A stretch of DNA of 39,894 nt from Candidatus Omnitrophota bacterium (GTDB lineage: Bacteria > Omnitrophota > Gorgyraeia > Tantalellales > Tantalellaceae): the NCBI GenBank assembly GCA_014728075.1, contig WJMG01000029.1:1-39894 (forward strand). Reading direction: 5' to 3'. Below, piece by piece: positions 23,364 through 32,557 of this stretch (positions within the stretch are counted from its first letter, which is position 1; the number at the start of each line of letters is the position of its first letter). A program made the position numbers and the translations under genes. Below the pieces are notes generated by a model. The model was not told the origin of the DNA and made no database searches. It saw nothing but the letters and a program-made list of their open reading frames with translations.

Positions 23364-24277
23364 AGAAATTAATATTATGGATCACCTGGATAGCGGTACT
23401 GGCCGGCCTGGGCCTGTACCTGTCCTCTCATTCCGGACAGCTCCGGCGTATGCTGGACCTGTCCTGGTGGAACACGGGCGCTCTTTCACTGCTTTTCGTG
23501 ATCACCCAGGTCCTGAACGGGATCAATATTAAGCTGGTGATGCGCGCCGGCGGCCTTGAACTGGGCGTGTGGGAGTGCTTTCATCTCGCCAATATAACTA
23601 CCGCGGCCAATTACCTGCCTTTCAGGGGAGGAATGGTGGCGCGTGCTGTTTATTTCAGGAAGAAATACGGGCTTTCTTATCTGGATTTCACCGACCTCAG
23701 CATGGCGGGTGTACTGGTGTTGATGTTCACTATCTTTTCTTCGGGAGCTTTCTTTATTCTGCTGGAACTTGTGATCTCCGGACGGTTTTTTCCGTCGCTT
23801 TTCCTGATATTCGTTATGCTGTCCGTTCTGATCGTGATCGCGGGGATATTACTGGTCTTTTTCAGCAAATATGTAAGGTGGGAAAAGGCCGCGAAAGTGG
23901 GCAAGGGCCTCAGGGCCTTATTGCGTAAAAGGGCCCTTTTATGCAAGCTTATGTTCGTGGACCTTATTATGGTGTTTTCAATAGGAATGAGGTTTTTTGT
24001 GAGTTTCAGGGCCCTTTCCGTCGACGCCTCGCCCCTTCTTTCGCTTCTTTGCGGCCAGGCGAAGACCGCGGCAGCCCTTCTCGGGCTGATACCCGCCGGA
24101 CTGGGTATATCAGAATTATCGGCCGGCGCGGTTTCTGAAGTCCTCAAGGCCGGGCTTGAGGCGGGCGTGTTCGCCGGTTCGCTTGACAGGATCGTTTCGA
24201 TATGTACACTGCTGGTAATAAGCAGTTATTCTTTTATCTTTCTACTGAGGATCAAAAAGGCTGGTAATGATGAATAG
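23360..24277 (+). CDS. UPF0104/LPG-synthase-TM family membrane protein
   Basis: 305 aa, about eight hydrophobic segments. NYLPFRGGMVARAVYFRKKYG and LIPAGLGISELSAGAV match the transmembrane flippase-like region of lysylphosphatidylglycerol synthase and the AglD/UPF0104 family. Members without the aminoacyl domain are found next to glycosyltransferases and are thought to assist transport or flipping of lipid-linked sugars. It lacks the catalytic C-terminal domain of MprF. TTG start in a TTGA overlap. The stop overlaps the next gene by 11 nt. Confidence 0.82.
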   Translation: MKKLILWITWIAVLAGLGLYLSSHSGQLRRMLDLSWWNTGALSLLFVITQVLNGINIKLVMRAGGLELGVWECFHLANITTAANYLPFRGGMVARAVYFRKKYGLSYLDFTDLSMAGVLVLMFTIFSSGAFFILLELVISGRFFPSLFLIFVMLSVLIVIAGILLVFFSKYVRWEKAAKVGKGLRALLRKRALLCKLMFVDLIMVFSIGMRFFVSFRALSVDASPLLSLLCGQAKTAAALLGLIPAGLGISELSAGAVSEVLKAGLEAGVFAGSLDRIVSICTLLVISSYSFIFLLRIKKAGNDE

Positions 24278-25757
24278 GGACTTGAAAGCGTTCTGGGCGG
24301 TGGTGCTTATTTCGGCGGCGGTCTACGGCATCTTCGCGGGAGGACATTACGGAGGCGACGCGATAAATAATTACCTGACCACCGAAAGTATAGTTCTGGA
24401 CGGGGACCTTGAGATATACGACAGGGAGTTCAGCGTTGAGGAGCTGGGGGTTTCGGGTTCCCGAGGTGTCGCCGGAAAGTCAGGCGCCAGGTATTCCCCG
24501 TACGGACTGGGAATGGCTTTGCTGCAGCTGCCTTTGTATCTTCTGGGGCTCGGTGTCGCCGGGGTCCTCAGGGGGGTTCCGGGAGATTATATAACTTTCT
24601 TCTTTTCATCTTTCACCAGCGCGGTCCTTTCGGCCTTCAACGCGGGATTTGTCCTTCTTCTGGCCCGAAGGCTCGGCGCCGGGATGAAGGAGTCGGCTGC
24701 CGCCGCCCTGGTCTACGCTTTTTCAACGATGGCTTTCGTCTACTCGCAAACCGGCTTTCCCGAGCCGGCTATGACCGCGTGTCTGCTCGCGGCGGTCATA
24801 CTTATCATGCGGTACAGGGAAGGGGAAGGCGCGGCGGGGGGGCTGGCCCTGGCCGGCCTCGCGCTCGGTTTCATGGCTATGATAAAGATATACGCCGTCA
24901 TTCTTGTTCCGGTGTTCCTTCTGTATTTTCTCTCCGGCAACGGATATCGCAAGAGGACAGTGTGGGCGGCGGCTTTTGGTTTTTTACTGTTGCTGGCCCT
25001 TGACCTGTCGGCCAATTATCTGAAATACGGAAGCGTATTGATGACCGGATACGGACACATCGCCGGAAAGATAAAATACGGGGACCGATTCATAAAGGGG
25101 CTTTACTATTACTGGTTTTCCAGCGGCAAAGGCTTTTTCTTTTATAATCTGCCGGCCGTGTTAGGCTGTTTGGGGCTGGTGAGATTACTGAAAACGAGGA
25201 AGCCCGATGCCATGCTGCTGACAGGGATAACAGCGGTCTATGTGGTCTTTTTCGCTTATTTTTTCAGGAGAGGATCCCTTTTTTCATGGGGACCGAGATA
25301 TGTTTTTCCGCTTCTGCCCGTCTTCATGGCTTCTTCAGCCGTTGTTCTGGGTAAAAGGCCGTACCGTATGGTTTTTCTCGTACTGGCTTTTGCGGGCTGT
25401 CTGGTGCAGGCGCCCGCGGTCCTGTCGCACTATCCCGGCTACATAAATTTCGTTAAAAGCCTGGGGATAAACGAGTATATGATAAACTTTATACCCGACC
25501 TTTCGCCCATAGGCGGCACCTGGAGGATATTCCTTTCCTCGATCGGCACGGGCCCGTCTATGTTCGTTTATGACCCGGACCCTCTTTTCGTTGAAAGCGT
25601 ATCGGGTTCTTTTTCGGGTTTCGACAAGCTTGATATATGGCCCGTGAACATGGTCAAGGCCTTTCCGGGCATGTTGCTGCCGGCGGTGGCCGGGGTAGCG
25701 GCGCTTGGGGCGGTGCTGGTTTCCGGTATCTATAAGTTGAGAAAGGCTCTTAAGTGA
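24267..25757 (+). CDS. GT-C-like polytopic membrane glycosyltransferase
   Basis: 496 aa with about 10-12 predicted membrane segments. The first external loop (residues about 25-75) contains GGDAINNYLTTESIVLDGD and ends in GARYSPYGLGMALLQLPLYLLG. Such acidic first loops followed by YSPYG are common to PMT/GT39-like bacterial GT-C proteins that use polyprenyl-phosphate sugars. No tetratricopeptide or soluble C-terminal domain is present. It would glycosylate the periplasmic side of the glycan, possibly with the donor made by the GT2 at 19668. The overall family placement is based on topology and loop pattern, so the specific family is uncertain. Overlaps the previous gene by 11 nt. Confidence 0.75.
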   Translation: MMNRDLKAFWAVVLISAAVYGIFAGGHYGGDAINNYLTTESIVLDGDLEIYDREFSVEELGVSGSRGVAGKSGARYSPYGLGMALLQLPLYLLGLGVAGVLRGVPGDYITFFFSSFTSAVLSAFNAGFVLLLARRLGAGMKESAAAALVYAFSTMAFVYSQTGFPEPAMTACLLAAVILIMRYREGEGAAGGLALAGLALGFMAMIKIYAVILVPVFLLYFLSGNGYRKRTVWAAAFGFLLLLALDLSANYLKYGSVLMTGYGHIAGKIKYGDRFIKGLYYYWFSSGKGFFFYNLPAVLGCLGLVRLLKTRKPDAMLLTGITAVYVVFFAYFFRRGSLFSWGPRYVFPLLPVFMASSAVVLGKRPYRMVFLVLAFAGCLVQAPAVLSHYPGYINFVKSLGINEYMINFIPDLSPIGGTWRIFLSSIGTGPSMFVYDPDPLFVESVSGSFSGFDKLDIWPVNMVKAFPGMLLPAVAGVAALGAVLVSGIYKLRKALK

Positions 25758-26863
25758 AGATACTTTATGTTACAAGAAAACACCCGCCTTCCGTAGGGGG
25801 TATGCAGACCCAGAGCCTCGAGTTTTTCCGCAGCGTATCGGGCAAAGAGGAAGTAAGGATAATATCCTGGGGCGGGTCCCAGGTTTTTCTGCCTCTGTTC
25901 ATGGTATTCGCTTTTTGCCGTTCGGCGAAGCTGCTGGCGCGAAGAGAGGCGGATCTGGTGCAGCTGGGGGACATCGTTCTTTCGCCTTTAGGCCTGGTGC
26001 TGAAAAAGCTCTTTAAAAGGCCGGTTTGCGCCGTTTCGCACGGAAAGGATTCCGCTTACGGTAATTTTATATACGATACGGCCGTGCTGGGCACGGCAAA
26101 AAAACTTGACAGGATATTCTGCGTCAGTGCGTACATAAAAGAACGATTGGCCGCAAAAGGATTCGATCCGCGTATTCTTGAGGTCATTCCCAACGGCATA
26201 GATACGGGGTCCGGAGACCGGAGGGACATGGAGAAGAGCCGCGCTGAAAAGATGATCAAAAATTCATTCGGAGTGGACCTTGCGGGCAAAAAGGTCGTTC
26301 TTTCCGTCTGCCGCCTGGTGCCGAAAAAAGGCCTGAAGGAATTCGTCCGGTACATTTTTCCCGATATAGCCGAAAGGGTCGGGGAAGCCGTTCTTCTCAT
26401 CGCGGGCGCCGGGCCCGAGAAGAACGCTGTCGAGAAAGCGTCCCTGAAGGCCGGTCTGAAGGATCGGACATTCTTTACGGGAAAAGTCGCGCATTCCTCG
26501 CCGGAGTACGAAGCCCTTTTCTCCTCAGCCGATGTTTTTGTCATGCCGAATGTGGCCGTGCGGGGGGACGCGGAGGGTTTCGGTATAGTAGCCCTTGAGG
26601 CGGGGTTGAGAGGGGTCCCCGTTGTGGCCTTTGATGTCGACGGGATAAGCCAGGCGGTACACGACGGAGAAAACGGCATTCTGGTAAAAGAAGGCGACCG
26701 TGAGGCTTTCGCGGAAAATATAGTTTCGGTCCTGAGGGGGGGCGGGAGAGGGACGGGCCCTCTCCGCGGGGCGCGCGGGTATGTCTCGTCGAGATTTTCC
26801 TGGGACAGGATATCCGATGTCTATATCGAAAGTTACAGGCGTTTGATCGAAGATAAGGGATGA
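25754..26863 (+). CDS. GT4 glycosyltransferase
   Basis: 369 aa GT-B. Start ILYVTRKHPPSVGGMQTQSLEFF is the acceptor-side P-x-x-GG loop of GT4. The donor-binding half has VVLSVCRLVPKKGLKEF, LIAGAGPEKN and the EX7E pair in DAEGFGIVALEAGLRGVPVVAF. It uses an NDP-sugar and retains the anomeric configuration by family rule; specificity unknown. GTG start in a GTGA overlap with the GT-C-like gene. Confidence 0.92.
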   Translation: MKILYVTRKHPPSVGGMQTQSLEFFRSVSGKEEVRIISWGGSQVFLPLFMVFAFCRSAKLLARREADLVQLGDIVLSPLGLVLKKLFKRPVCAVSHGKDSAYGNFIYDTAVLGTAKKLDRIFCVSAYIKERLAAKGFDPRILEVIPNGIDTGSGDRRDMEKSRAEKMIKNSFGVDLAGKKVVLSVCRLVPKKGLKEFVRYIFPDIAERVGEAVLLIAGAGPEKNAVEKASLKAGLKDRTFFTGKVAHSSPEYEALFSSADVFVMPNVAVRGDAEGFGIVALEAGLRGVPVVAFDVDGISQAVHDGENGILVKEGDREAFAENIVSVLRGGGRGTGPLRGARGYVSSRFSWDRISDVYIESYRRLIEDKG

Positions 26864-26864
26864 T

Positions 26865-28376
26865 ATGAAAGCGGAGATCCAGATACTTAACTATAACGGG
26901 GCCCGGCTTCTCGAGCAATGCATGCCCTCTATAATGGCGGCTGCCCGCAGGAGCTCTCACGACTGCAAGATCGTGGTCGTCGATAACCGGAGCACGGATG
27001 AGAGCGGAGAAGTGGTGGAAAAACATTTTCCCGGCGCCGAGTTCCGGGTCATGGAAGAGAACAGGGTGCTTTGTTCTCTCAACGAATCCGCGCGGGACTC
27101 GGATGCCGATATACTTATATTCCTTAACAACGACCTTAAGGTCGAGGAAGACTTTATAGATCCCCTGCTTTCGGTTTTTGAGGACAAAAAGGACGCTTTT
27201 CTCTCCGTTCCCTGCTGCTATAGTTTTGACGGCGCGAAGATGGAAGTGTCGAGAACGGTCCCCGTTTTCGCCTGGGGGCTTCTCAAGGGGGTGCCTGATC
27301 CGGACGGGGAAGACATCAGTGATGTCGTTTACACGCTGCAGGGAGGATTCGGCGCTTTCCATCGCGGGAAATTCCTGGAACTGGGCGGGTACGATGACAT
27401 ATACCTCCCCGGAATAATCGAGGATACGGATGTGTGTTACAGGGCATGGCGTAAAGGATACGCGTGCTATTATCAGCCTCTCAGCCGGGTGTACCATATG
27501 GGAAGGGCCAGTTTCTCCAAGGCGTTCGGGTTAAAGAAACTCCTTTCCCTGAGCCACAGGAACACATATATTTTCGCCTGGAAACACATACGATCTCCTC
27601 TGACAATGGCCCGGCACCTTCTGTTCATACCGCCGAGGATGCTTTATTCTATTGTCACGGGCAAGATCGAGATATTATGGGGTTTTTTGCGGGCCCTGGG
27701 AAAGATCCAACGGGTACGGGAGAGAAGGCGGTCCGAAAAGGAAAAAAATTACAAGTACGGGTTTGACGAGGTGCTCGGCCTTTTTTCGGGGAAAAGATGG
27801 AGCGATTTTTATAACGAGACCAGCGATAAAAAGGGATATGAGCATAACTTGTCCGTGCACTCGGAATTCCTGGAAGAAATACTGAAAGCGGCTCCCTCGA
27901 GGGTGCTTGAAGTAGGTTCGGGTTCGGGCACCATGGCGTCATTTCTCAGCTCCAGGATCGATGAGGTGGTTTCTGTCGACAACGATAGGAGGGTGCTCGA
28001 AAGGGCCCGCGAGAACAACCGGAAATTCAACGGCAGCGCTGAATTCCTGAAAAGCGACGCTTTCGCCCTGCCGTTCGGCCGGGACAGGTTCGACCTCTGT
28101 TTTTCACAGGGGTTTTTCGAGCATTTCAGCGACGATGATATCCAGGCGCTCGTAAGAGAACAGCTGCGGGTAGCGAGGGAAGCGATTTTCAGCGTGCCCA
28201 CGGTGTTTTACAGGAACAGGGACTTCGGCAACGAACGCCTGCTGTCAATGCGGCGGTGGAGGAGGATACTTAAGGATTTCAACCTGATAGAGGATAAATA
28301 CTACTTTTATCTTCGCAGAAAAAAGAACTTTCTTTTGAGACTCCCGATGATGTACATGGCCAGGATAGGAAGATGA
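26865..28376 (+). CDS. Bifunctional GT2 glycosyltransferase / SAM methyltransferase fusion
   Basis: 503 aa, one continuous frame. Residues 1-290 form a rhamnosyltransferase-like GT2: IQILNYNGARLLEQCM, VVDNRSTDESGE, LNND at 87-90 as the DxD variant, and the acceptor loop GGYDDIYLPGIIEDTDVCYRAW. A basic linker (RERRRSEKEKN) leads to a class I methyltransferase domain from about residue 340: RVLEVGSGSGTMASFL (motif I), VVSVDND, and LCFSQGFFEHFSDDD. It probably adds a sugar and then methylates it, or caps chain growth as methyltransferase-glycosyltransferase proteins can. It starts 1 nt after the previous stop and ends in an ATGA overlap. Confidence 0.9.
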   Translation: MKAEIQILNYNGARLLEQCMPSIMAAARRSSHDCKIVVVDNRSTDESGEVVEKHFPGAEFRVMEENRVLCSLNESARDSDADILIFLNNDLKVEEDFIDPLLSVFEDKKDAFLSVPCCYSFDGAKMEVSRTVPVFAWGLLKGVPDPDGEDISDVVYTLQGGFGAFHRGKFLELGGYDDIYLPGIIEDTDVCYRAWRKGYACYYQPLSRVYHMGRASFSKAFGLKKLLSLSHRNTYIFAWKHIRSPLTMARHLLFIPPRMLYSIVTGKIEILWGFLRALGKIQRVRERRRSEKEKNYKYGFDEVLGLFSGKRWSDFYNETSDKKGYEHNLSVHSEFLEEILKAAPSRVLEVGSGSGTMASFLSSRIDEVVSVDNDRRVLERARENNRKFNGSAEFLKSDAFALPFGRDRFDLCFSQGFFEHFSDDDIQALVREQLRVAREAIFSVPTVFYRNRDFGNERLLSMRRWRRILKDFNLIEDKYYFYLRRKKNFLLRLPMMYMARIGR

Positions 28377-29452
28377 AGATAGGCGTAGACATACAGTCCA
28401 CACAGGGGCAAAAGACGGGTATAGGGTATTATACCGAGAACCTTCTTAAGCGTTTGAGAAAGCGCCCGGAGGTGTCTTTCTGCCTTTACCGGCATCCTTC
28501 CCGGAATGACCTTGACACGCTTAAAAGGATAAAGTGGGAGAACGCGGACCTGCCTCACAGGTCCCGGAAGGACAGGGTGGACATCCTTCATGTGCCCGGA
28601 TTCGCCGGTCCGAGGACCGGTTACGCCGGCAGGAAGGTGACTACCGTGCACGATCTCATCGGCCTGATCTATCCGGGCAACCTGGGTACCCTGAGCAGGT
28701 TCTACTGGAAGAGATGGCTGCCGTTCTGTGTGAGAAGTTCCGATCTTATAATCTCCGTTTCAGAGCATACGAAAAAAGATATTACCCGTTTGCTGGGCAT
28801 CCCCGGGGAAAGGATAAGGGTCGTACATTCGGCGGCCGAAGCCAGGTTTTCCGTTATCCAGGAGAGCCGGGATAAAGAAAGGGTCAGGCGCAAATACGGG
28901 CTTCCCGCAAGGTTCGTCATGACCGCGGGTACGGTCGAACCGCGAAAGAACATCCCCGGGCTTATAGAAGCATTCGCGGCGTATATAGGGAAAAGCGAGA
29001 CCGACCTGTCACTTGTAATTGTGGGGAAGAAGGGATGGGGCTACGCCGAGGCCGAGGCCAGAGCCAGGGAGCTGGATATCCTTCAGAGGGTGGTTTTCAC
29101 GGATTACGCCGAAGACGCGGACCTGCCTTTACTGTATAACCTTGCCGAGTTTTTCATTATGCCTTCTTTCTATGAGGGGTTCGGACTTCCGGTCCTTGAG
29201 GCCATGTCCTGCGGCAAGGCGGTTATATGCTCAGATGTCTCCTCGCTGCCCGAAATAGCGGGTGAAAGCGCTTTGTTCGTCGCCCCGGATGATCTCGAGG
29301 CTATGAGCGAAGCTATAGCGGACCTGGACAGGAATAGACGGAAAAGAGAGAAGTTCTCGCGCCTTAGCCTTTCAAGGGCCGGTGAGTTTTCCTGGGAAAG
29401 AACGGCCCGTGAGACGATGCGCGCTTATATGGAAGTTTCCGGAAGGGGGTAA
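28373..29452 (+). CDS. GT4 glycosyltransferase
   Basis: 359 aa. Acceptor loop DIQSTQGQKTGIGYYTENLLKRL at the N-terminus, donor side with FVMTAGTVEPRKNIPGLIEAF, LVIVGKKGWG and the EX7E pair in FYEGFGLPVLEAMSCGKAVI. Similar in layout to the GT4 at 31460, suggesting duplicated ancestry with different specificity. ATGA start overlap; the next gene begins directly after its TAA. Confidence 0.92.
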   Translation: MKIGVDIQSTQGQKTGIGYYTENLLKRLRKRPEVSFCLYRHPSRNDLDTLKRIKWENADLPHRSRKDRVDILHVPGFAGPRTGYAGRKVTTVHDLIGLIYPGNLGTLSRFYWKRWLPFCVRSSDLIISVSEHTKKDITRLLGIPGERIRVVHSAAEARFSVIQESRDKERVRRKYGLPARFVMTAGTVEPRKNIPGLIEAFAAYIGKSETDLSLVIVGKKGWGYAEAEARARELDILQRVVFTDYAEDADLPLLYNLAEFFIMPSFYEGFGLPVLEAMSCGKAVICSDVSSLPEIAGESALFVAPDDLEAMSEAIADLDRNRRKREKFSRLSLSRAGEFSWERTARETMRAYMEVSGRG

Positions 29453-30139
29453 ATGAAAGTATCTGTATTGATGCCGGTTTACAACGAAGCCAGGACCATA
29501 ATGGATGTGCTGGACCTTGTGCGGTCGGTTGACATGGACAAAGAGATAGTCATCGTCGACGACATGTCAGCGGACGGCACGCGGGAGATCTTAAGAAAGC
29601 ATTTCGGGGAAGGTTCGGGAGAAGTAAGGGTCTTTTACCACGAAAAGAACAGGGGCAAAGGCGCGGCCCTGCGCACCGCCTTAAGCAAGGCAAGCGGTGA
29701 TTATGTAATAGTACAGGACGCCGACCTGGAGTATTCACCTCACGATATGCTGAACCTGCTCAGGAAGGCGGAAGAGACCGGCGCCGAGGCGGTGTACGGC
29801 TCGAGGTTCCTCAAGACCCGGAAGAGCACATCTCTGGTGCATTTTCTGATAAATAATTTCCTCACCCAGATGACGAATATTCTCTATGGAGGGGACCTGA
29901 CCGATATGGAGACCTGTTACAAGATGATAAAGACATCCCTGATAAAAGAGCTCGGTGTCGAGGCCGACAGGTTCGAGTTCGAGCCGGAGATAACGGCAAA
30001 GCTGTTGAAAAAAGGTGTAGAGATAAAAGAGGTCCCCGTTTCCTACAGAGGGAGGAGCTATGACGAGGGAAAGAAGATCACCTGGACCGACGGCCTGGAA
30101 GCTTTGGGGACGCTGATAAAATATAAGTTCAAGAAATAG
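29453..30139 (+). CDS. DPM1-like GT2 without membrane domain
   Basis: 228 aa. VLMPVYNEARTIMDVL, IVDDMSADGT, and DADLEY as the DxD region are the GT2 signatures of dolichyl- or undecaprenyl-phosphate sugar synthases; AVYGSRFL and ETCYKMIKT are specific to that branch. Unlike the protein at 19668 it lacks C-terminal transmembrane segments. It probably makes a polyprenyl-phosphate hexose or adds a sugar directly. It begins on the base after the previous stop codon. Confidence 0.9.
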   Translation: MKVSVLMPVYNEARTIMDVLDLVRSVDMDKEIVIVDDMSADGTREILRKHFGEGSGEVRVFYHEKNRGKGAALRTALSKASGDYVIVQDADLEYSPHDMLNLLRKAEETGAEAVYGSRFLKTRKSTSLVHFLINNFLTQMTNILYGGDLTDMETCYKMIKTSLIKELGVEADRFEFEPEITAKLLKKGVEIKEVPVSYRGRSYDEGKKITWTDGLEALGTLIKYKFKK

Positions 30140-30192
30140 CGGACAGGGTTATAGCCTGCACACTGGATCCTGTGCGCTGTGATCCGAAAAAC

Positions 30193-31332
30193 ATGACGGG
30201 AAGATACATTTACAAAAAAAGGTTTTTAAGGATACTGTTCACGCTTGTTGACGCGTTGGGTTATCCTATGTCTTTTCCGGCGCGTGCTTTTCGCGGGAAA
30301 AAGAACGGTCCTCCCCGCAGGATACTCCTGATAAGGGCAGACCATATAGGCGATGTAGTCGCCTCGACGGCCGTGATCAAGCCTTTAAGGGAAAGCTTTC
30401 CGTCCGCACGGATAGATTTTATGGTACCCGTATGGGCCCGCGATATTATCGAGAACGACCCCGGGATAGATAGCACCGTCCCGTTGAACTTGCCGTGGTT
30501 TGACAGGGATCCGGCGGGAAAAGATTCCCCGGTCCGCGGGTTCAGGCGTATGGTGGGCCTGATGAGAAGAGGCCGCTACGACGCGGCCATAGACCTGAGA
30601 GGGGATTTCCGGCATATAGCCGCGATGGCCATTGCCGGTATTCCGCTCCGGATAAGTTACGGCATAACGGGTGGAGGTTTCCTGCTCACCGACGAGGTCC
30701 ATTACGACCGGAAAGCCCATGAGACACGAAAGAACCTCGATCTGTTGCTGCCTCTGGGCGTTACGGTTAAAGAGAGCAGTCCGGCCGTATTCCTCTCCGG
30801 AAAAGACGGGCTCGCCGGCGATCAACTTTTCGCGGAAGAGGGAATAGACGGCGATATCGCTGTCATACACCCTTTTCCCGGGCATTGTTCCAAGGCATGG
30901 GATATGCGGGAGTTTGGAAAAGTTATCGAATTCCTGGCTTCAAAAGGCTTTACGGTTTTAGTTTGCGGTGGAGAGCCTGACAGAGGGAAACTGGGAACAC
31001 GGCATGCTCTCTCCGAAGTAAAGGACATATGCGGAAAGACATCCCTCGGGACCTTTGCTTCCGTATGTTCGAAAGCCGGTATATTCATAGGCGTGGATTC
31101 GGGCCCCGCGCACATCGCCGCCGCCGTCGGAACGCCTTCGGTGATATTGTTCAGCGGGGTCAACTCCCCCGGGCAATGGGCCCCGAAAGGCGGGAATGTA
31201 AGTGTCATCTGCCCGGGCGAGGGAAAGGGGCTGGAGCATGTTGCTGCCGGCGAAGTGTGCGGGGTGATCGATGATGTTTTAGAAAAAGGAAAAAGCAGAA
31301 AGGAAAAAGGGAAAAATATCGGAAAGGTCTAG
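30193..31332 (+). CDS. GT9 glycosyltransferase (heptosyltransferase family)
   Basis: About 379 aa from ATG 30193; a GTG at 30172 would add 7 residues and neither has a clear ribosome binding site. Core motifs: RRILLIRADHIGDVVASTAVIKPL, IDFMVPVWARDI, and the nucleotide-binding GVDSGPAHIAAAVGTPSVILF (DSGPxH). Members transfer L-glycero-D-manno-heptose or related sugars from ADP/NDP donors to LPS-type acceptors. The last 15 residues are Lys-rich and low in complexity. The first gene after a 53-nt gap, so an internal promoter is possible but not visible. Confidence 0.88.
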   Translation: MTGRYIYKKRFLRILFTLVDALGYPMSFPARAFRGKKNGPPRRILLIRADHIGDVVASTAVIKPLRESFPSARIDFMVPVWARDIIENDPGIDSTVPLNLPWFDRDPAGKDSPVRGFRRMVGLMRRGRYDAAIDLRGDFRHIAAMAIAGIPLRISYGITGGGFLLTDEVHYDRKAHETRKNLDLLLPLGVTVKESSPAVFLSGKDGLAGDQLFAEEGIDGDIAVIHPFPGHCSKAWDMREFGKVIEFLASKGFTVLVCGGEPDRGKLGTRHALSEVKDICGKTSLGTFASVCSKAGIFIGVDSGPAHIAAAVGTPSVILFSGVNSPGQWAPKGGNVSVICPGEGKGLEHVAAGEVCGVIDDVLEKGKSRKEKGKNIGKV

Positions 31333-31459
31333 AACGATGCGCATGTACAGCATGGTCTGCTTTTCGCGATAAACCATTTCAGCTTGTGCGCGGAAATGTT
31401 TAACTCAGTAGACCGTAGGATATTCCCCCTGTATTTTTTCTTGCAGTTTGAAGGGTTTT

Positions 31460-32533
31460 ATGAGGATCGGTTTTGACGCCAGAATGATCGGCCATCCCGG
31501 AATAGGGAGGTATATACGCTGCCTTATTGAAGGTATCCTGGAAATTTCCGAGGGAGAAGAACTGGTGCTTTTCGGTGATCCGGATAAGCTTCGGGTCTTC
31601 AAGGGCGCTGAGGCCGTTGAATGGAAGGCCCCGATATATTCGGTCCGTGAACAATACGGATCGCCTTACGGTAAAGCGGGGATCGATATTCTGCATGTTC
31701 CTCATTTCAACATTCCCATTAAATACAAGGGAAAACTCGTGGTCACCGTACATGACCTGATCTACCTGTTGTTCCCCCGGGCCGTCTCAAATCCGGCGGC
31801 CAGGTGGTACGCGGGTTTCATGTTCTCCAGGATAGCCCGCAGGGCTGACGCCGTAATAGCCGTTTCCGAGCATACAAAAAGCGATATGGCCCGTCTTTTC
31901 GGGGCGGAAAACGCTGAGAGGATCAGGGTGATACACGAAGCCGTTTCCGCGGATTTCAGGAAGATCGAGAACGAAGAAGAAATAAAGGAACTGCGCGTCC
32001 GGTATGATATAAATAAACCCTTCATCCTCTATGTCGGAAGCGTCAAACCTCACAAGAATGTAGTAACTCTGCTCGAGGTCTTTAACAGGATCAGGGCCTA
32101 CGGGCTCGATATTCAGCTTGTAATAGCGGGCAGGTGGGATACCAAAGAGAACAGGATAAGAAAAGAGGTAGAGAAGGAAAATGTAAAATACCTCGGAGAA
32201 GTTCCCTCGGAGGACCTTCACGGATTATACTCGGCGGCCAGGGCCCTTGTCCACCTTTCCCTGTACGAAGGCTTCGGGCTTACGGTGCTTGAAGCCATGA
32301 AATGCGGGACTCCCGCGGTCGTTTCCTCAACATCTTCCCTCCCGGAAGTCGCCGGAGAGGCGGCACTTACTGTTAATCCCCTTAACATTGGACAAATAAC
32401 CGATACCGTGTATAATGTATTAATTAATAATACTTTAAGGGACGGTATGGTCGAAGCGGGGTACAGGCGCGTAAAAGAGTTTTCCTGGCGAAAGGCGGCC
32501 GCCGAAACCCTGGCTCTGTATAAAGAATCCTGA
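31460..32533 (+). CDS. GT4 glycosyltransferase
   Basis: 357 aa from ATG 31460 with GAAGGG 5 nt upstream (an upstream TTG at 31448 is weaker). MRIGFDARMIGHPGIGRYIR is a typical GT4 start with the glycine-rich acceptor loop. Donor side: FILYVGSVKPHKNVVTLLEVF, LVIAGRWD, and EX7E in LYEGFGLTVLEAMKCGTPAV. A 127-nt gap separates it from the previous gene, the largest in the window. No Shine-Dalgarno other than its own and no convincing promoter or terminator could be seen there. Confidence 0.9.
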   Translation: MRIGFDARMIGHPGIGRYIRCLIEGILEISEGEELVLFGDPDKLRVFKGAEAVEWKAPIYSVREQYGSPYGKAGIDILHVPHFNIPIKYKGKLVVTVHDLIYLLFPRAVSNPAARWYAGFMFSRIARRADAVIAVSEHTKSDMARLFGAENAERIRVIHEAVSADFRKIENEEEIKELRVRYDINKPFILYVGSVKPHKNVVTLLEVFNRIRAYGLDIQLVIAGRWDTKENRIRKEVEKENVKYLGEVPSEDLHGLYSAARALVHLSLYEGFGLTVLEAMKCGTPAVVSSTSSLPEVAGEAALTVNPLNIGQITDTVYNVLINNTLRDGMVEAGYRRVKEFSWRKAAAETLALYKES

Positions 32534-32557
32534 ACATCGATTCAAATAAGGAAAGAG

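Noticed and set aside
30156-30180. Imperfect palindrome GCACA...TGTGC before the GT9 gene at 30193, as an operator or terminator
   Set aside because: A 5-bp stem with a mismatched centre and no T-run; too weak to support.
31333-31459. Possible internal promoter in the 127-nt gap (TTTAAC at 31399-31404 and TATTCC at 31421-31426, 16-nt spacer)
   Set aside because: Both boxes fit sigma-70 consensus poorly and nothing else supports a promoter there. No hairpin or small ORF was seen in the gap.
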